From Rhodospirillaceae bacterium (GTDB lineage Bacteria; Pseudomonadota; Alphaproteobacteria; Rhodospirillales; JABHCV01), in contig JABHGV010000060.1 of assembly GCA_018671895.1 (NCBI GenBank), positions 1 through 41,799 of the forward strand: a stretch of DNA of 41,799 nucleotides, written 5' to 3'. Both the position numbers and the translations under genes were made by a program. The stretch's first letter is position 1. Each line of letters opens with the position of its first letter. The notes under the pieces are model-generated. The model was not told where the DNA came from. It saw only the letters and a program-made list of their open reading frames with translations, and ran no database searches. Shown in pieces: positions 17,190 to 27,564 of this stretch.

Positions 17190-17245
17190 TTTCCACGTTC
17201 AAATTTCCACGTTCAGATTTCCACGCTCAGATTTCCACGCTCAGA
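17190..17245 (-). repeat. Four tandem 14-bp repeats before scpA
   Basis: Units at 17190-17203, 17204-17217, 17218-17231 and 17232-17245 share the plus-strand form TTTCCACGYTCARA; units three and four are identical, the others differ at one or two bases. The array begins at the stop codon of the site-2 protease gene and ends 2 bases before the scpA ATG, so it fills the entire intercistronic gap. On the mRNA each unit reads TCTGARCGTGGAAA. Confidence 0.9.
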
Positions 17246-17927
17246 TTACCCCGGTCACGGACAGGATCAGGTCCATCACATAGGCCGATGGTTCACCGAC
17301 CAGCCAGCGAAATATATTCAGATCAAGCCCCATTCTGCCTCCCAGCCACGGCAAAAGAAAGATGCCAGCGATAATAATAATGAAACCGGCCCGCTCGAGC
17401 CGTGCCAGGGGTCGGGCCAGCGACATCGGCAACACCCCGACGGCAACCCGCCCGCCATCAAGTGGCGGAATTGGCAGCATATTGAACACGGCCAGCAAGC
17501 AGTTGATCCAAATGGAATTTTTAAGGTTATGGGCGGACCAGATGCCGAAATCCTCGGGCATCATATGCAGGGTATGAAACAACAGGGCCGAAACAATGGC
17601 GAGCGCGATATTGACCCCCGGTCCGGCCAGTGCCACCAGCACCATATCGCGGCGTGCATTGCGCAATCGTGCGAAATTAACAGGCACCGGTTTGGCGAAT
17701 CCGAACATCATCCGCCCGCCGGATGCCAACAGCATCAATGCCGGCATGATGATGGTGCCAAACAAGTCGATGTGACGGAATGGATTGAACGTCACCCGGC
17801 CCATGCGCAACGCCGTATCATCGCCCAGTTTCCAAGCGACAAAGCCGTGCGCCGCCTCGTGCAGGGTAATCGCCAGCAACAGCGGCAGCGCCCACACCGA
17901 AATAGTGAACATCAAATCGCCTGACAT
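17241..17927 (-). CDS. Site-2 protease family membrane metalloprotease (M50)
   Basis: This 228-residue polytopic protein is an M50-family intramembrane zinc protease. The catalytic motif HEAAHGF (HExxH type) lies in the first helix near residue 23, and the third zinc ligand region NMLPIPPLDGGRV lies near residue 143. About five membrane segments are visible and no PDZ or CBS domain is present, so it is the minimal type whose substrate cannot be guessed. ATG 17927 has AAGGA at ideal spacing; ATG 17912, which overlaps the nagZ stop as TGATG, is an alternative. It lies between nagZ and scpA, a common alphaproteobacterial arrangement. Confidence 0.92.
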   Translation of the reverse strand: MSGDLMFTISVWALPLLLAITLHEAAHGFVAWKLGDDTALRMGRVTFNPFRHIDLFGTIIMPALMLLASGGRMMFGFAKPVPVNFARLRNARRDMVLVALAGPGVNIALAIVSALLFHTLHMMPEDFGIWSAHNLKNSIWINCLLAVFNMLPIPPLDGGRVAVGVLPMSLARPLARLERAGFIIIIAGIFLLPWLGGRMGLDLNIFRWLVGEPSAYVMDLILSVTGVI

Positions 17928-18934
17928 AACATTCCTTCAAGCCGTCGGGTGGCAGCATCATGCCCTTCGGACATTGGTGTCAGGCTGTCCCGGCGCAAGG
18001 TTTCTGCAGCATTAATTCTGGACAGGGAAATCTCGCTCAATTGCGATGCCGCCCCGGCGACGGCCTGCATTTCGTCCATATCGCCATTACAGTGAAGCGC
18101 GACGTCGCACCCGGCCTTCAATGCCGCTAGTGTGCGCTCAGCCATCGTTCCCGACAGCGCCTGCATGGAAAGGTCATCGGATACCAGCACCCCGGCAAAG
18201 CCGAAATCATTTCGGATCATGTCGATAACTGTGGGCGAACAGGTTGCCGGGTTCTCGGCATCAATGGCCGTATATAAAACATGCGCCGTCATCGCCCAGG
18301 GGGCATCTGCAAGTTTGATAAACGGTTTGAAATCGGTCGAACGCAGATCGTCTATATCGGTATCAACACGGGGCAGCGCCTTGTGACTGTCGGCATCGGC
18401 CCGACCGTGACCCGGAATATGTTTGACCACCGGCAGCACGCCCCCGGCCAGCAGGCCTTCGCAAACGGCGCGGGCCAGTTCGGCGATACGCACCGGATCA
18501 TCGCCATAGGCACGATCACCAATGATCGGGTCGGCCCCTGATTGCGGCACATCAAGCACCGGTGTGCAATCCACGGTTATGCCCAGTTCCGACAGTTCAT
18601 TGGCGATCAAACGCGCGTTCAGGCGGGCCGCATCGGCGCCGATATTTTCAGGCAGTCTGGCGAATACTTCTGCCGCCGGAGAATCGCGCCAGTGCGGCGG
18701 GGTCAGCCGTTGTACCCGCCCACCTTCCTGATCGATCAACACCGGTGCATCGGCGCGACCGACGGACTGACGCAGATCATCAACCAAAGCACGGATCTGA
18801 TCGGGGTTGGCGCAATTACGCTTGAACAGAATGAAACCGAAAGGATTTGAATCTGCAAAAAAATGTCTTTCTGTGTCATCGAGTGATTCACCTGCACACC
18901 CGAACACAGTCGCCAACAGGGCTTTGGAAGGCAC
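17912..18934 (-). CDS. nagZ: Beta-N-acetylglucosaminidase NagZ
   Basis: NagZ removes N-acetylglucosamine from anhydromuropeptides during cytoplasmic peptidoglycan recycling. The 340-residue glycoside hydrolase family 3 protein shows the LIDQEGGRVQRL strand, the loop VVKHIPGHGRADADSH with its catalytic histidine near residue 172, and the nucleophile strand GVLVSDDLSMQAL near residue 245. It starts with GTG preceded by GGAGA, 2 bases after the SPOR gene. The 3' end overlaps the M50 gene. Confidence 0.95.
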   Translation of the reverse strand: MPSKALLATVFGCAGESLDDTERHFFADSNPFGFILFKRNCANPDQIRALVDDLRQSVGRADAPVLIDQEGGRVQRLTPPHWRDSPAAEVFARLPENIGADAARLNARLIANELSELGITVDCTPVLDVPQSGADPIIGDRAYGDDPVRIAELARAVCEGLLAGGVLPVVKHIPGHGRADADSHKALPRVDTDIDDLRSTDFKPFIKLADAPWAMTAHVLYTAIDAENPATCSPTVIDMIRNDFGFAGVLVSDDLSMQALSGTMAERTLAALKAGCDVALHCNGDMDEMQAVAGAASQLSEISLSRINAAETLRRDSLTPMSEGHDAATRRLEGMLCQAI

Positions 18935-18936
18935 GA

Positions 18937-19932
18937 TCAGTCTCCGGGCCTGACGATCAGGCAGGCGACCTTTCGTTCGACCAGGTTTTTACACAGCGCC
19001 CGAGCAACGTCCTCGCCGGCGATGGGTCCTGCACGCAGGCGAAAATAGACACCCTTGCCGGGGCCTAAGTCGGCGCGCACAACCGTCATGCTGTATGAAC
19101 CCAACAGGTCGTTGTTCTTTTTCAGCAGGCGCTTCCATTCATTGGCCGCCAGCTCTTCGGAACGCACAGCACCCAATTGCACCTTGTAGGCAAAGCTCGA
19201 AATATCCGTCTGGGGAGGCTGTTCAGGCTCCATTACCTCGACGGACGGCTTTTGCGCCGTCTTTACCGTATCGGGCAACGTCGTTGGTTGTTGTATCGGC
19301 GACGGAACCGCCTTGGCCACCGGAGTTGGGGCCGAAGCCGGTTTCGGATCAGGCTTAACAACAGGCTTAACAATAGGCTTGGGCTCGGCTTTGGCGACGG
19401 CCTTCGGGGCCGGTTTCGGCACGGGTTTGGATTCAGGCACTGAATTCAGTAAATCCGGTTTGGCCTCAATTTTTGGCATCTCGGCCTTCGGCTTCTCTAC
19501 TTTCGCCGGTTCAACTTTCGGCGGTTCCGGTTTCGGGGCCGGTGGGGCCAGCGGAGTTTCCGCCGGAGGCAGCAGACGTTCCAGACGGGGGGCCTTTGTC
19601 GCGCCCTTCATACGGTCATAGACAAGCTTGTCGCGGTCCGGAATGTTCATGCCGCCGGGATTTTCCGGGCGCACCTTGACCGGTCCCTCGACGGCGCGAA
19701 TGATCGGGAATTCATCCATGTCGGCACCCTTCAGCAGGGTGTCCTTGTAATACCAAGCCGCGCCAGCGCCGCCGCCAAGCACCAGCAACGCCAGAAACAC
19801 GATCAATCCGGTACGCTTCGGGCTGGTCCGTTCTATCGGTTCGAACTCAATGGCATCGGTCGGGTCTGGCACAATCGTGTCGTCCTCAGGCCCGTCCTGA
19901 TCTGCCGGGGTTGGGTCGTCATCAGCGACCAT
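18937..19932 (-). CDS. SPOR-domain membrane protein
   Basis: This 331-residue bitopic protein probably binds glycan strands stripped of peptides at the division site. After an acidic cytoplasmic N-terminus, one membrane helix is visible (TGLIVFLALLVLGGGAGAAWYY, near residues 42-63). A long Pro/Lys/Ala-rich linker (about 95-245) contains repeated KPxPK-type motifs. The C-terminal SPOR domain follows (FAYKVQLGAVRSEELAANEW, ending in CKNLVERKVACLIVRPG). ATG 19932 overlaps the argS stop as TGATG and is preferred over TTG 19935. With nlpD and nagZ it makes this block rich in cell-wall and division functions. Confidence 0.92.
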   Translation of the reverse strand: MVADDDPTPADQDGPEDDTIVPDPTDAIEFEPIERTSPKRTGLIVFLALLVLGGGAGAAWYYKDTLLKGADMDEFPIIRAVEGPVKVRPENPGGMNIPDRDKLVYDRMKGATKAPRLERLLPPAETPLAPPAPKPEPPKVEPAKVEKPKAEMPKIEAKPDLLNSVPESKPVPKPAPKAVAKAEPKPIVKPVVKPDPKPASAPTPVAKAVPSPIQQPTTLPDTVKTAQKPSVEVMEPEQPPQTDISSFAYKVQLGAVRSEELAANEWKRLLKKNNDLLGSYSMTVVRADLGPGKGVYFRLRAGPIAGEDVARALCKNLVERKVACLIVRPGD

Positions 19933-21686
19933 CAACGCATCTCCTCAACAGGCACGACTCCAATTACCTCTAACCCCGATGCGATCACGAACGCGGCCCC
20001 TTTGACAAGGGCTAATCTGGCCCGGGTCAGGTCGGGATCGTCAGCCAGAATAAAGCGCAACGAGGCGTCATCCTTGCCCTTGTTCCACAAGCCGTGGAAT
20101 TCTGCTGCCAGTTCCCCCAGATAATAGACGATCCGGTGCGGCTCATGCGCTTCCGCCGCGCTTTCAACAATGCGTGGCCAATTCGCCATGCGCTTGATTA
20201 GCGCCAGCTCCACCGGATCGTTCAGCCTGTCCAGCGGGGCTGCGGCCAGGGCCGCATCACTCAATGCATCTGCGCTTAAGTCTTCTGCGGCATGTCTGAG
20301 CACCGAATGAATTCGGGCATGGGCGTACTGCACGTAAAACACCGGATTGTCGCGGGACTGTTCCATCACTCCGGCAAGATCGAAATCCAGGCCCATATCG
20401 TTCTTGCGGGTCAGCATGATAAAACGGACGACGTCCTTGCCGACCTTGTCGATAACGTCGCGCAGGGTGACGAACGTCCCTGCCCGCTTCGACATCTTCA
20501 CCGGCTTGCCGTCTTCCATCAGGTTGACCAGATTGCACAGCTTTACATCCAGTTCGCCGGCTCCGTCCGTCAACGCCTTGACCGCGGCGCTGACACGCTT
20601 GACATAGCCGCCGTGATCGACCCCCCAGACGTCGATCATGGTGTTGAATCCGCGCTGCTGTTTTTCGCGGTGGTACGCCATGTCGGTGGCGAAATAGGTC
20701 CATGACCCGTCGGATTTCTTCACCGGGCGGTCACTGTCGTCGCCATAATCTGACGACTTGAACAGGGTCTGTTCGCGTTCCTCCCAGTCATCGGGCAGCT
20801 TGCCTTTCGGCGGCTCCAGCGTGCCCTGATAAATCAGGCCGCGGCCTTCCAGGTCGGCAATTGCATCGGCGACAGCACCCGACGCCACCAGTTCGCGTTC
20901 CGACGTAAACCTGTCATGGGTAATGCCCAGGGCTTTCAAATCAATACGAATAATATCCATCATGGCGTTGATGGCGAAATCGCGCACCGGCTGCATCCAG
21001 TCATCTTCAGGCGCATTCTTCCACTTGTCGCCCTCGATTTCGGCCAGTCGCTGACCGGTCGTAATCAGATACTCACCGGGGTACAGGCCGTCGGGAATCT
21101 CGCCGATATCGTCGCCCAGCGCTTGCCGGTAGCGCAGATGCAGTGAACGGGCCAGCACGTCGACCTGTGCGCCTGCATCGTTGATATAATATTCACGGGT
21201 GACGTCAAAACCGGCCTTGGTCAGCATGTTGGCCAGCACATCGCCAACAACGGCACCGCGCCCGTGGCCGACATGCATCGGCCCGGTCGGGTTGGCCGAT
21301 ACGAACTCGACGTTGATTGTCTCGCCACCGCCAATGGTCGAATCTCCGTACGACGTTCCGACGGCCAAAATTTCAGAAAGCTGCTGATGCCAGAAGCCGT
21401 CATCCAGAGTCATGTTGATGAACCCGGGACCTGCAACATCGGCGGAAACGATGTTGTCTTCGCCCAGCAGTTTCTCGACCAGCTTTTCGGCCAGGTCACG
21501 CGGTTTCATACCGGCCGGTTTCGCCAGCAGCATGGCGGCGTTAGTGGTCAGGTCACCATGTCCGGCCTCGCGCGGTGGCTCGACATTAATACGCGCCGTC
21601 TCAATGCCCTCGGGCAGAACGCCGTCGGCAACCAGTCCACTGACATTATCAATCACACGGTTTCTGAAGTGTTCGAAAAGGTTCAT
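19932..21686 (-). CDS. argS: Arginyl-tRNA synthetase
   Basis: ArgS charges tRNA-Arg. The 584-residue class I enzyme has the HIGH-type motif in [17 protein letters not shown] near residue 132, the KMSKRAG motif near residue 395 and a C-terminal DALR anticodon-binding domain ([15 protein letters not shown] onward). It overlaps dgt by 4 bases (ATGA) and is followed by the SPOR gene with a one-base overlap. This dgt-argS-SPOR order is standard in alphaproteobacteria. Confidence 0.98.
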   Translation of the reverse strand: MNLFEHFRNRVIDNVSGLVADGVLPEGIETARINVEPPREAGHGDLTTNAAMLLAKPAGMKPRDLAEKLVEKLLGEDNIVSADVAGPGFINMTLDDGFWHQQLSEILAVGTSYGDSTIGGGETINVEFVSANPTGPMHVGHGRGAVVGDVLANMLTKAGFDVTREYYINDAGAQVDVLARSLHLRYRQALGDDIGEIPDGLYPGEYLITTGQRLAEIEGDKWKNAPEDDWMQPVRDFAINAMMDIIRIDLKALGITHDRFTSERELVASGAVADAIADLEGRGLIYQGTLEPPKGKLPDDWEEREQTLFKSSDYGDDSDRPVKKSDGSWTYFATDMAYHREKQQRGFNTMIDVWGVDHGGYVKRVSAAVKALTDGAGELDVKLCNLVNLMEDGKPVKMSKRAGTFVTLRDVIDKVGKDVVRFIMLTRKNDMGLDFDLAGVMEQSRDNPVFYVQYAHARIHSVLRHAAEDLSADALSDAALAAAPLDRLNDPVELALIKRMANWPRIVESAAEAHEPHRIVYYLGELAAEFHGLWNKGKDDASLRFILADDPDLTRARLALVKGAAFVIASGLEVIGVVPVEEMR

Positions 21687-22867
21687 GCGTTTTTAGCCTG
21701 CACATCAAAGAGTTCACGGTATTCATCCAGCGCGAAGCGATCGGTCATGTCGGCAAGATAGTCAGCGACGACCCTGGACGTGGTTTCCTTGTCCTTGCCG
21801 TCAATTTTCCGCTGCCATTCCATCGGCAGGCATCCCGGTTCGTTGACCAAAAGCTTGAACAGGTCGGTGACCACCCTTTTTGCCTTGCTGGTCATGCGGT
21901 TGAGCTTGTAGTGGCGATACATGTTTTCATGCAGGAATATGCGTAAAGCTGCATCGTTTGCGCGCATGGTCTGGGAAAAGCCTGCAATAGAATGCGATGC
22001 ATTGCGGATGTCTTCGGACGATTTCGGGTTCAGGTCCTGTAGTCGACGACCTGTCTCGGCAAGCAAATCCTCAACCATTGCGCCGATCATGCGACGCACG
22101 GACTCAAACACCAGTCGTGAATCATCGAGATCCGGATAGGCCTTTTTAACCTCGAAAAAGATGGGACCGACCAACGGCACGTCATTCAAGTCATTGATAT
22201 TAAACAAACCTGCGCGGATTCCATCATCGATATCGTGGTTGTTATAAGCGACGTCGTCAGAAATGGCCGCGACCTGGGCTTCCGGCCCGGCAAAGGTATG
22301 AAGTTCCAGATCGTGCGCTGCATTGTATTGGGCAACCGCAGTCGGCAGATCGTCTTGCCCCTTAGCCATATTGAGCAACGGCCCGTTATGCTTGACCACG
22401 CCTTCCAGCGTTTCCCAGCTCAGGTTCAGCCCCTGAAAATCTGCATAACGGGATTCCAGTAGCGTCACCACGCGCAATGACTGGGCGTTATGATCGAAAC
22501 CGCCGTAGGGCGTCATCATTTCCCTGAGAGCCTCTTCACCGGCATGACCAAACGGCGGATGCCCAAGGTCATGAGCCAGCGCCAGCGCCTCGCCCAGATC
22601 CTCGTTCAAATCCAGCGAACGGCAGACGGAACGGGTAATCTGCGCGACCTCCAGAGAATGGGTCAGACGGGTACGGAAAAAGTCACCCTCGTGATTGACG
22701 AACACCTGAGTCTTGTATTCAAGACGCCGGAACGCGGCGGAATGAATGATACGGTCGCGATCACGTTGAAAGCATGTACGGGTCGCGCTTAGCGGTTCGT
22801 CGAACAGCCGTCCACGACTGTCATCGGGATGACAGGCATATATGGCAAGGGAGTGTCGTGTCGTCAT
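21683..22867 (-). CDS. dgt: dGTP triphosphohydrolase-like protein
   Basis: This 394-residue HD-domain protein hydrolyses dNTPs to nucleosides and triphosphate, or acts in nucleotide-pool control. It shows the family start [26 protein letters not shown], the metal motif [12 protein letters not shown] and the paired [19 protein letters not shown] near residue 115, plus [14 protein letters not shown] near residue 208. The length fits the type 2 (shorter) subfamily. Its ATG at 22867 begins the long minus-strand operon running towards nlpD. Confidence 0.95.
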   Translation of the reverse strand: MTTRHSLAIYACHPDDSRGRLFDEPLSATRTCFQRDRDRIIHSAAFRRLEYKTQVFVNHEGDFFRTRLTHSLEVAQITRSVCRSLDLNEDLGEALALAHDLGHPPFGHAGEEALREMMTPYGGFDHNAQSLRVVTLLESRYADFQGLNLSWETLEGVVKHNGPLLNMAKGQDDLPTAVAQYNAAHDLELHTFAGPEAQVAAISDDVAYNNHDIDDGIRAGLFNINDLNDVPLVGPIFFEVKKAYPDLDDSRLVFESVRRMIGAMVEDLLAETGRRLQDLNPKSSEDIRNASHSIAGFSQTMRANDAALRIFLHENMYRHYKLNRMTSKAKRVVTDLFKLLVNEPGCLPMEWQRKIDGKDKETTSRVVADYLADMTDRFALDEYRELFDVQAKNA

Positions 22868-22905
22868 GCCCGGAACCTACCGTGCAGATGGCTATCGGGC
22901 AACGC

Positions 22906-22943
22906 AAAAGCGGAGCCCCCGTTTCCGAAGACCCCGCTTTTTT
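22906..22943 (-). terminator. Terminator downstream of gap
   Basis: On the minus strand AAAGCGGGG-TC and CTCCGCTTTTG form an imperfect GC-rich hairpin ending in TTTTG, 17 bases after the gap stop. On the plus strand the same hairpin ends in a run of six T. It separates gap from dgt. Confidence 0.75.
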
Positions 22944-22959
22944 GTTGTCGAGCTAAACC

Positions 22960-24015
<1,056 letters not shown>

Positions 24016-24016
24016 T

Positions 24017-24134
24017 TAAGCGGTTTATTAGCATTACTGAATGAAAACGGAAACCGCTTATCCGGGGGGGGCATACACACCCATACAGGTAGGGTGCGGG
24101 TTGTAAACGGTCAAACGTTGGAGGCAAGCGCTTG
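24017..24134. promoter_or_regulatory. AANCGNTT operator-like sites between gap and erpA
   Basis: Three 8-mers of the form AANCGNTT, the usual core of LacI/GalR-family operators, lie in the divergent gap-erpA region: AAGCGGTT (24018-24025), AACCGCTT (24052-24059) and AAGCGCTT (24126-24133, within the perfect palindrome CAAGCGCTTG). The first two also form a 10-bp inverted repeat (24017-24026 with 24051-24060). A run of eight G is at 24064-24071. A sugar-responsive repressor of gap is the likeliest reading; no such regulator gene is in the window. Confidence 0.5.
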
Positions 24135-24205
24135 ATCTTGTTAATGATGACTATCCATACTAAATAAGATAGGTAACAACACCGACAGACAAAAGAGACC
24201 CTGAA

Positions 24206-24538
24206 ATGAGCGAAACATTGACCATATCCGATAGCGCTGCAAAGCGTATCTCCGACCTTATCGAAGCCGAAGGCACCCCCGGCATGCGACTGCGTGTCTC
24301 GGTATCGGGCGGTGGGTGTTCCGGATTCCAGTATGGATTCGGCCTCGACGACCAGAAAAACGACGACGACCTTGTCTTCACCAAAGACGGAATCGAGATC
24401 ATCACCGATGAAATGTCCATTGGATTCCTGGGTGGATCGGAACTGGATTTCGTCGAAGAAATGATCGGCTCGTACTTCGCCATGAAGAACCCCAACGCCA
24501 GTTCGACCTGCGGCTGCGGTTCGTCTTTTTCCGTCTAA
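24206..24538 (+). CDS. erpA: Iron-sulfur cluster insertion protein ErpA
   Basis: This 110-residue A-type carrier passes Fe-S clusters to target enzymes. The three cluster-binding cysteines are present: one in VSGGGCSGFQYGF near residue 35 and two in the C-terminal CGCGSSFSV. The length and the block DEMSIGFLGGSELDFVEEM fit ErpA rather than IscA. It is divergent from gap. The last base of its stop codon abuts a terminal inverted-repeat element, which now separates it from xthA. Confidence 0.95.
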   Translation: MSETLTISDSAAKRISDLIEAEGTPGMRLRVSVSGGGCSGFQYGFGLDDQKNDDDLVFTKDGIEIITDEMSIGFLGGSELDFVEEMIGSYFAMKNPNASSTCGCGSSFSV

Positions 24539-24805
24539 GGGGGGAAACTCACTTATTCTGTGAGCTTTGGTTTGAGCAGAAATGTCGCGAGATTAGGAAT
24601 TTGGCCGAAGGACATGTAGGCATATTCGAGGACATAATGACGCTAGCTCGCGGCATTTATGCCAAATCCCGTTCGGGACGGGGCTCTTTTTTCAACGGAC
24701 GTTGTCCCTAAACCCTTGTGATGATGGCATCACGGCGACTTTAGCTCCTAGTCCGGCAAAAAAATGGCTCCCGCGAAAGCCATAAAATAAGTGAGTTTCC
24801 CCCCT
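24538..24805. mobile_element. MITE-like element or deleted insertion sequence
   Basis: The ends are perfect inverted repeats: AGGGGGGAAACTCACTTATT at 24538-24557 and its complement at 24786-24805. The body has no full-length gene. Internal paired segments include 24580-24591 with 24647-24658 and 24599-24605 with 24661-24667, in interleaved order. A hairpin plus T run on the minus strand at 24758-24783 resembles a terminator. A 29-codon minus-strand frame (24553-24642) ending in the left repeat could be the tail of a lost transposase. TA-like bases flank both sides, but no clear target duplication can be proven from one copy. Confidence 0.75.
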
Positions 24806-25579
24806 ATGATGAAAATCGCCAGCTGGAACGTTAATTCGGTCAAGGCACGGCTTGAGCATCTGTTGCGCTGGCTGAAAGAGGCATCCCCCGACATCGTCCT
24901 GTTGCAGGAACTGAAGTGCATCGAGGATAAGTTTCCGGCCCTTGAAATCGGTGATGCCGGGTATAACGTCGTGGTTTCCGGCCAAAAGACCTACAACGGC
25001 GTCGCCATCCTGTCGAAGTTTCCCATCGATCTTGAATTGACCGCCCTGCCCGGCGACGAGACTGACGAGCAGGCCCGATATATCGAGGCCTTTAGCGGCG
25101 GCGTACGCGTCGGCTGCATATACCTTCCCAACGGCAATCCGATCCCCGGCGAAAAGTTCGATTACAAACTGGACTGGATGGAACGCCTGTACGCACATAC
25201 GCAGAGTTTGCTGAATAACGATGAAGCCTTCGTGCTGGGTGGCGATTACAACGTCATCCCCGAGGACGGCGACGTTTATGACCCGAAAATGTTTGCCACC
25301 GACGCCCTGTTCCAGCCTGAATCACGCGCCGCGCTGCGCAAGATTATCAATCTGGGCCTGACCGACGCCTTCCGTGCGACGACGCCCGAGACCGGGCTGT
25401 ATACATGGTGGGGCTATCAGGCCGGTGGCTGGCCAAAAGACCATGGCGTGCGTATCGATCACCTGTTGCTCAACCCGCAGGCCGCCGACCGACTGGATGG
25501 CTGCGGCATCGACCGGACACCGCGCGGCTGGGAAAAACCATCCGACCATACGCCGATCTGGTGCAGCCTTCGGGAATAA
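24806..25579 (+). CDS. xthA: Exodeoxyribonuclease III
   Basis: XthA is an apurinic/apyrimidinic endonuclease and 3'-5' exonuclease of base-excision repair. The 257-residue protein has the EEP-fold motifs: MKIASWNVNSVKARL, the metal-binding LLQELKC, the GVAILSK strand, the LGGDYNVIP motif with catalytic Asp/Asn near residue 150, and C-terminal RIDHLLLNP and SDHTPIW. Start ATG 24806 (or 24809) directly abuts the inverted-repeat element, so the bases where a Shine-Dalgarno should be are CCCCCC. GTG 24791, inside the element, is an alternative but also lacks one. Confidence 0.95.
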   Translation: MMKIASWNVNSVKARLEHLLRWLKEASPDIVLLQELKCIEDKFPALEIGDAGYNVVVSGQKTYNGVAILSKFPIDLELTALPGDETDEQARYIEAFSGGVRVGCIYLPNGNPIPGEKFDYKLDWMERLYAHTQSLLNNDEAFVLGGDYNVIPEDGDVYDPKMFATDALFQPESRAALRKIINLGLTDAFRATTPETGLYTWWGYQAGGWPKDHGVRIDHLLLNPQAADRLDGCGIDRTPRGWEKPSDHTPIWCSLRE

Positions 25580-25586
25580 GGGCTGG

Positions 25587-27440
25587 CTACTTCTCGACTT
25601 GCGAAACGTCCCTGACGGCACCGCGCGCGGCGCTTGTCGTCAACGCCGCATAGGCCCTGAGAGCAACCGATACCTTGCGTTCACGCGGTTTTGCCGGTTT
25701 CCAGGCATCGTCGCCTTTGGCCTGCGTCGCCTTGCGTCTGGCATCCAGCTCATTATCGTTCAGGTCGACGCTGATAAGACGGTTTGGAATATCGATGTCG
25801 ATGATATCGCCACTTTCGATCAGACCGATGGCACCGCCTTGGGCCGCTTCCGGCGATACATGTCCGATGCACAGCCCTGACGTTCCGCCCGAGAACCGGC
25901 CGTCGGTGATCAAGGCGCATTCCTTGCCCAACCCCATGGATTTCAGATAGCTGGTCGGATACAGCATTTCCTGCATGCCGGGTCCGCCGCGTGGGCCTTC
26001 GTAACGGATGATAACAACATCACCGGATTTAACCTCGCCGCCGAGAATTTTGGCGATCGCCTCGTCCTGGCTTTCACAGATGAAGGCCGGGCCGCGGAAG
26101 GTCAAATTGTCTTTATCGACACCGGCTGTTTTGACGATACAGCCGTCGATGGCAAGATTGCCGAACAGCACGGCAAGACCGCCGTCTGCGGAATAGGCAT
26201 TTTCAGCATTGCGGATGCAGCCCGTTTCGCGGTCATCGTCCAAATCATCATATTGTTTCGATTGGCTGAATGCTTCTTGAGTCGGCACCCCACCCGGCGC
26301 CGCCAGATAGAACTTATGCACGCTGTCGTCGTTGACGCGTTTGATATCCCATTTGTCGATGGTATCACCAATGGTGCCACCATTGATGTGCGGCACATCG
26401 CGGTTAATCAATCCGGCCCGGTCCAGTTCACCCATAATCCCCATGATGCCACCGGCCCGGTGAAAATCTTCCATATGGAAGTCCGGCGTCGACGGAGCCA
26501 GTTTTGATAAGTTTGGAACCTTGCGCGACATGCGATCCATATCGGCCATGGTGAAATCGACGCCTGCCTCTTCGGCCATGGCGAGCAGATGCAGAACCGT
26601 GTTGGTCGACCCGCCCATGGCAATATCGACGGCCATGGCGTTCTCAAACCCCTGGAAGCTGGCAATGGAACGCGGCAGCACGGACTCGTTGCCGTCTTCG
26701 TAATAGGACTTGGTGATGCCGACGATGGATCGCCCGACCTCGAGGAACAGTTCCTTGCGCCCGGCGTGGGTCGCCAGTAATGATCCGTTTCCGGGCAGTC
26801 CCAGACCGATGGCCTCGGCCAGGCAGTTCATGGAATTGGCCGTAAACATTCCTGAACACGAACCACAGGTCGGGCACGACGAACGTTCGTATTCCATCGC
26901 CTGCTCGTCAGTGATGTCGGGGTTGGCGGCCTGAACCATTGCATCAATCAGATCAATGGAACGTTCCTTGCCATCGACAACCATTTTTCCGGCTTCCATC
27001 GGCCCACCGGAAACGAAAATCACCGGAATATTGACGCGCAGCGCCGCCATCAGCATACCCGGCGTAATCTTGTCGCAGTTCGATATGCAGACCATGGCGT
27101 CGGCACAATGGGCATTGACCATGTATTCCACCGCGTCGGCGATAATCTCGCGACTGGGCAGTGAATACAGCATGCCGTCATGGCCCATGGCGATACCGTC
27201 ATCGACGGCAATGGTGTTGAATTCCTTGGCGACACCGCCCGCAGCCTCGATCTCGCGGGCCACCATCTGGCCCAGGTCTTTCAGGTGAACATGGCCCGGA
27301 ACGAACTGGGTAAAGGAGTTGGCAATGGCAATGATCGGCTTGCCGAAATCATCATCGGTCATTCCGGTGGCGCGCCACAGGCCGCGCGCACCCGCCATGT
27401 TGCGGCCGTGGGTCGATGTTCTGGATCTGTAATCGGGCAT
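25587..27440 (-). CDS. ilvD: Dihydroxy-acid dehydratase
   Basis: IlvD converts dihydroxy acids to the keto acids that precede valine, leucine and isoleucine. The 617-residue protein has the cluster-binding cysteines in [12 protein letters not shown] near residue 124 and [21 protein letters not shown] near residue 195, and the C-terminal [21 protein letters not shown] with the catalytic serine. It is convergent with xthA (7-base gap). It stands alone without ilvBHC. The leader on the minus strand has mutually exclusive hairpins at 27508-27537 and an AAGCGGTT site. Confidence 0.98.
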   Translation of the reverse strand: MPDYRSRTSTHGRNMAGARGLWRATGMTDDDFGKPIIAIANSFTQFVPGHVHLKDLGQMVAREIEAAGGVAKEFNTIAVDDGIAMGHDGMLYSLPSREIIADAVEYMVNAHCADAMVCISNCDKITPGMLMAALRVNIPVIFVSGGPMEAGKMVVDGKERSIDLIDAMVQAANPDITDEQAMEYERSSCPTCGSCSGMFTANSMNCLAEAIGLGLPGNGSLLATHAGRKELFLEVGRSIVGITKSYYEDGNESVLPRSIASFQGFENAMAVDIAMGGSTNTVLHLLAMAEEAGVDFTMADMDRMSRKVPNLSKLAPSTPDFHMEDFHRAGGIMGIMGELDRAGLINRDVPHINGGTIGDTIDKWDIKRVNDDSVHKFYLAAPGGVPTQEAFSQSKQYDDLDDDRETGCIRNAENAYSADGGLAVLFGNLAIDGCIVKTAGVDKDNLTFRGPAFICESQDEAIAKILGGEVKSGDVVIIRYEGPRGGPGMQEMLYPTSYLKSMGLGKECALITDGRFSGGTSGLCIGHVSPEAAQGGAIGLIESGDIIDIDIPNRLISVDLNDNELDARRKATQAKGDDAWKPAKPRERKVSVALRAYAALTTSAARGAVRDVSQVEK

Positions 27441-27501
27441 CTTCGGTCATCCTTAAGGTCGTTCACCAACACCATACATAATTGGCGATGACAGTTGTTG
27501 A

Positions 27502-27537
27502 AAGCGGTTTCTCGGGCAGCGAGAAAGTTCAACTTTC
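27502..27537 (-). promoter_or_regulatory. Overlapping hairpins upstream of ilvD
   Basis: TTTCTCG (27508-27514) can pair with CGAGAAA (27520-27526), and GAAAGTT (27523-27529) can pair with AACTTTC (27531-27537). The two stems share bases 27523-27526, so only one can form at a time. The 8-mer AAGCGGTT (27502-27509), also found upstream of gap, overlaps the first arm. The arrangement may be an attenuator or simply nested operator dyads; there is no T run. Confidence 0.35.
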
Positions 27538-27564
27538 TTGTGCTTTATATTTTCCTAATCCCGC

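Noticed and set aside
17190-17245. Possible CRISPR array
   Set aside because: Units are 14 bp and directly tandem without spacers.
24668-24692. Terminator after erpA inside the element
   Set aside because: The small CCCG/CGGG hairpin is separated from the T run by about nine bases, so it does not fit a standard terminator.
24692-25198. 168-codon minus-strand frame across xthA and the element
   Set aside because: Mostly antisense to xthA; only the part inside the element could be ancestral coding and it is too short to judge.
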